Assembly (NCBI RefSeq): GCF_036850765.1
Contig: NC_089496.1
Coordinates: 45,808,113 to 45,872,112 of the forward strand
Length of the DNA stretch: 64,000 nt
Source of the DNA: Saccopteryx bilineata
Taxonomy: Eukaryota > Chordata > Mammalia > Chiroptera > Emballonuridae
Reading direction: 5' to 3'
The translations under genes and the position numbers were made by a program. How positions within the stretch are numbered: the stretch's first letter is position 1; every line of letters begins with the position of its first letter. A model generated the notes under the pieces. It did no database searches, was not told where the DNA came from, and saw nothing but the letters and a program-made list of their open reading frames with translations. Shown piece by piece: positions 61,780 through 64,000 of this stretch.

Positions 61780-62913
61780 CAGTAGTAATAGGTGACATTA
61801 GTAGTACTAGGTGACGTCAGTAGTACTAGGTGATGTCAGTAGTACTAGGTGACATCAGTAGTACTAGGTGACATCAGTAGTAATAGGTGACATCAGTAGT
61901 ACTAGGTGACACCATAGTAATAGGTGACATCAGTAGTACTAGGTGACATCAGTAGTAATAGGTGACATCAGTAGTAATAGATGACGTCAGTAGTACTAGG
62001 TGACACCAGTAGTACTAGGTGACATCAGTAGTAATAGGTGACATCAGTAGTACTAGGTAATATTAGTAGTAATAGGTGACATCAGTAGTACTGGGTGACA
62101 TCAGTAGTACTAGGTGACATCAGGAGTAATAGGTGATATCAGTAGTAATAGGTGACATCAGTAGTACTAGGTGACACCAGTAGTACTAGGTGACATCAGT
62201 AGTACTAGGTGACATCAGTAGTAATAGGTAACATCAGTAGTACTAGGTAATATCAGTAGTAATAGGTGACATCAGTAGTAATGGGTGACATCAGTAGTAA
62301 TAGGTGATATCAGTAGTAATAGGTGACATCAGTAGTACTAGGTGATATCAGTAGTAATAGGTGACATCAGTAGTACTAGTACTAGGTGACATCAGTAGTA
62401 CTAGGTGACATCAGTAGTACTAGGTGACATCAGGAGTAATAGGTGATATCAGTAGTAATAGGTGACATCAGTAGTACTAGGTGATATCAGTAGTAATAGG
62501 TGACATCAGTAGTACTAGTACTAGGTGACATCAGTAGTACTAGGTGACATCAGGAGTAATAGGTGATATCAGTAGTAATAGGTGACATCAGGAGTAATAG
62601 GTGACATCAGTAGTAATAGGTGACATCAGTAGTAATGGGTGACATCAGTAGTACTAGGTGACATCAGGAGTAATAGGTGATATCAGTAGTAATAGGTGAC
62701 ATCAGGAGTAATAGGTGACATCAGTAGTAATAGGTGACATCAGGAGTAATAGGTGATATCAGTAGTAATAGGTGACATCAGGAGTAATAGGTGACATCAG
62801 TAGTAATAGGTGACATCAGTAGTAATGGGTGACATCAGTAGTACTAGGTGACATCAGGAGTAATAGGTGATATCAGTAGTAATAGGTGACATCAGGAGTA
62901 ATAGGTGCTGTCA
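61780..62913 (+). repeat. 19-bp minisatellite of CRE/jun1-like sites (about 59 units)
   Basis: The unit is GGTGACATCAGTAGTACTA (19 bp) with the common alternatives GTAATA for GTACTA and AGGAGTAAT for AGTAGTAAT. Counting by hand gives about 59 units over 1.13 kb. The central octamer is TGACATCA in about 39 units and TGATATCA in about 9. It is TGACGTCA in two (61812 and 61982) and TGATGTCA in one (61831). The rest are TGACACCA, TAACATCA, TAATATCA or similar. Two places carry a 6-bp GTACTA insertion (62373 and 62512). The last unit, at about 62904, is degenerate. TGACGTCA is the CRE bound by the CREB/ATF family and TGACATCA is the jun1-type site bound by c-Jun/ATF2 dimers. Whether the array is bound is unknown. 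Confidence 0.97.
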
Positions 62914-64000
62914 TGTAGGTTGGGGATGGACATTGTAGGCATTGTAAACATAGAAACCACCTCACTCGCCCCCATTGTACTTTTCGGGACCTTTAAGGAT
63001 CCAGAAAACCCAAGTCACTGCTAGGAAAAAAAAAAATTTTTTTTTAACTTGCTATTAATATTCAGACAGGATTTCCAGAAGTTTCTTTGAAAACTGTCCT
63101 GCCCATGCGCGCCAGTGTCTCTGCACTACAGGACAAGTGCTGTTTGGTTTGCTATGGTCAAGTCAAAACTGTTATCTCTCTATGCTAAGATTTCGTCACA
63201 TAAGGCGGATTCTCATCAGTTTGCTCTGCTGCGTTATGTAATTTGGCTTTTGCTCCACGACTGACAAGGCATGGAGCTCTGATCCAGGTTGCTTGGAAGC
63301 CACGGCCGCTCAAGGGTGCTTGTCCTCCAACAAAACAGCCACTTCCCAGGACACAAGCATGCTGTTTCATCCACATCGCTTGTCAGCACCGCGCGGCAGC
63401 AACTTCGGCTTGTGCAGGACCGAACAATTTACAAAGCGAGGCCATTCATGCGGGGCCACCTGACGGGTTCCACCGGCAGTGCCGTGACTCACGAGCTGCC
63501 AGTTCTCTATTGTTTCAGAGAAGGAAGTCTATCTTGTAGCACATTCTCCTTCTCCCTGAAGATCACATTTCTATTTTGTGTGAAGAGCAGAAGGTTGCCA
63601 AATATTCAGGAATGCAGATGCCTAACCAATGCTCCAGGCAGAGGAGTTTTCCAGAAATGCATCTTTGTGGCCAGCCCTGCCCTCCAGTGCTCTTGGCCAG
63701 GAGAGAGGCACTGGGGTTGGGGGTTGGGTGGCTCTGGAGAAGGAAACGCAATAGAAAAATCTCTTCTCAGATCTGTAGTATATCATTAGCAGCTTTTAAG
63801 AGAGTGCTATGTTTATATTTCTGGTCATTAAGTAAGTATTTGATTCTCTTTGAAATGCTGAAGAAATAGACCCTCAGCACCCCTGTGGTTGTTTTATATG
63901 CACTCTTATTTTAAGTAACTTTACATTTTCTGGTTAAGGAAGGGAGAGAAATTTGTTTAGTAATTCTAGAATAGGCCGTTTGCCTCTTGCATGACTATCC
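62914..64000. other. Unique intronic sequence right of the minisatellite
   Basis: An A11/T9 palindrome sits at 63026-63046. The frames 63243-63539 and 63289-63789 lack domain features. No repeat family recognised. Confidence 0.5.

Larger units (their letters stand above)
8133..64000 (+). other. CREB5: CREB5 intron downstream of the exon (5' part, at least 55.9 kb)
   Basis: This runs from the gtaggt donor at 8133 to the window edge. I looked in the open frames for the next coding block expected of CREB5 (NISMHNAV, VVIQQAMPSPQSS) and did not find it. No other gene is recognisable on either strand, and the larger open frames are explained by repeats or lack family features. CREB5 is known to have very large introns in other mammals, which fits. 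Confidence 0.75.

Noticed and set aside
61780..62913. CRISPR array
   Set aside because: The units are directly adjacent without unique spacers, and the sequence is mammalian; it is a minisatellite.

Overview
The window is mammalian nuclear DNA, almost certainly from a bat (Chiroptera). The evidence is the repeat set: tRNA-derived SINEs of bat type in a short VES-like form and a long form of about 370-420 bp, bat-type LINE-1 ends, and young hAT MITEs, one with a perfect 8-bp target duplication. Older MIR, L2, MER5A and MaLR copies lie beneath them. I cannot fix the bat family; the long SINE suggests a non-rhinolophid lineage, but that is from memory only.

Only one protein-coding segment is supported: a 122-bp internal exon at 8011-8132 on the + strand. 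It encodes the end of the N-terminal transactivation region of CREB5, an ATF2-subfamily bZIP factor, including the QTPTPTRF motif that carries the JNK/p38 phospho-threonines in ATF2. No other CREB5 exon was found. Bases 1-8010 and 8133-64000 are therefore read as parts of two large CREB5 introns, the second at least 55.9 kb long.

Layout. 1-8 kb: quiet intron with MIR pieces, an L1 3' end and a hAT MITE. 8.0-8.1 kb: the exon. 9-16 kb: SINEs, a long antisense L2 split by a SINE plus a GAAA tract, and a second MITE. 16-30 kb: mostly unique intron with possible conserved elements and an old 54-bp duplication. 30-35 kb: MaLR LTRs, another hAT, and a polypyrimidine and a polypurine tract. 35-43 kb: mostly unique sequence with local duplications, one SINE and a candidate enhancer. 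43-49 kb: two long SINEs and an old L1 end. 49-53 kb: a CATC array and a possible conserved element. 56-58 kb: a SINE beside an internally deleted L1 that is itself split by a SINE. 61.8-62.9 kb: a 19-bp minisatellite.

The minisatellite is the main discovery. Nearly every one of its roughly 59 units carries TGACATCA or a one- or two-base variant, and two units carry the perfect CRE, TGACGTCA. These are recognition-type sites for ATF2/CREB-family factors, and TGACATCA is the jun1-type site bound by c-Jun/ATF2 dimers. The array thus places dozens of potential CREB5 or ATF2-Jun sites inside an intron of a gene encoding such a factor. An autoregulatory or decoy role is inference and untested.
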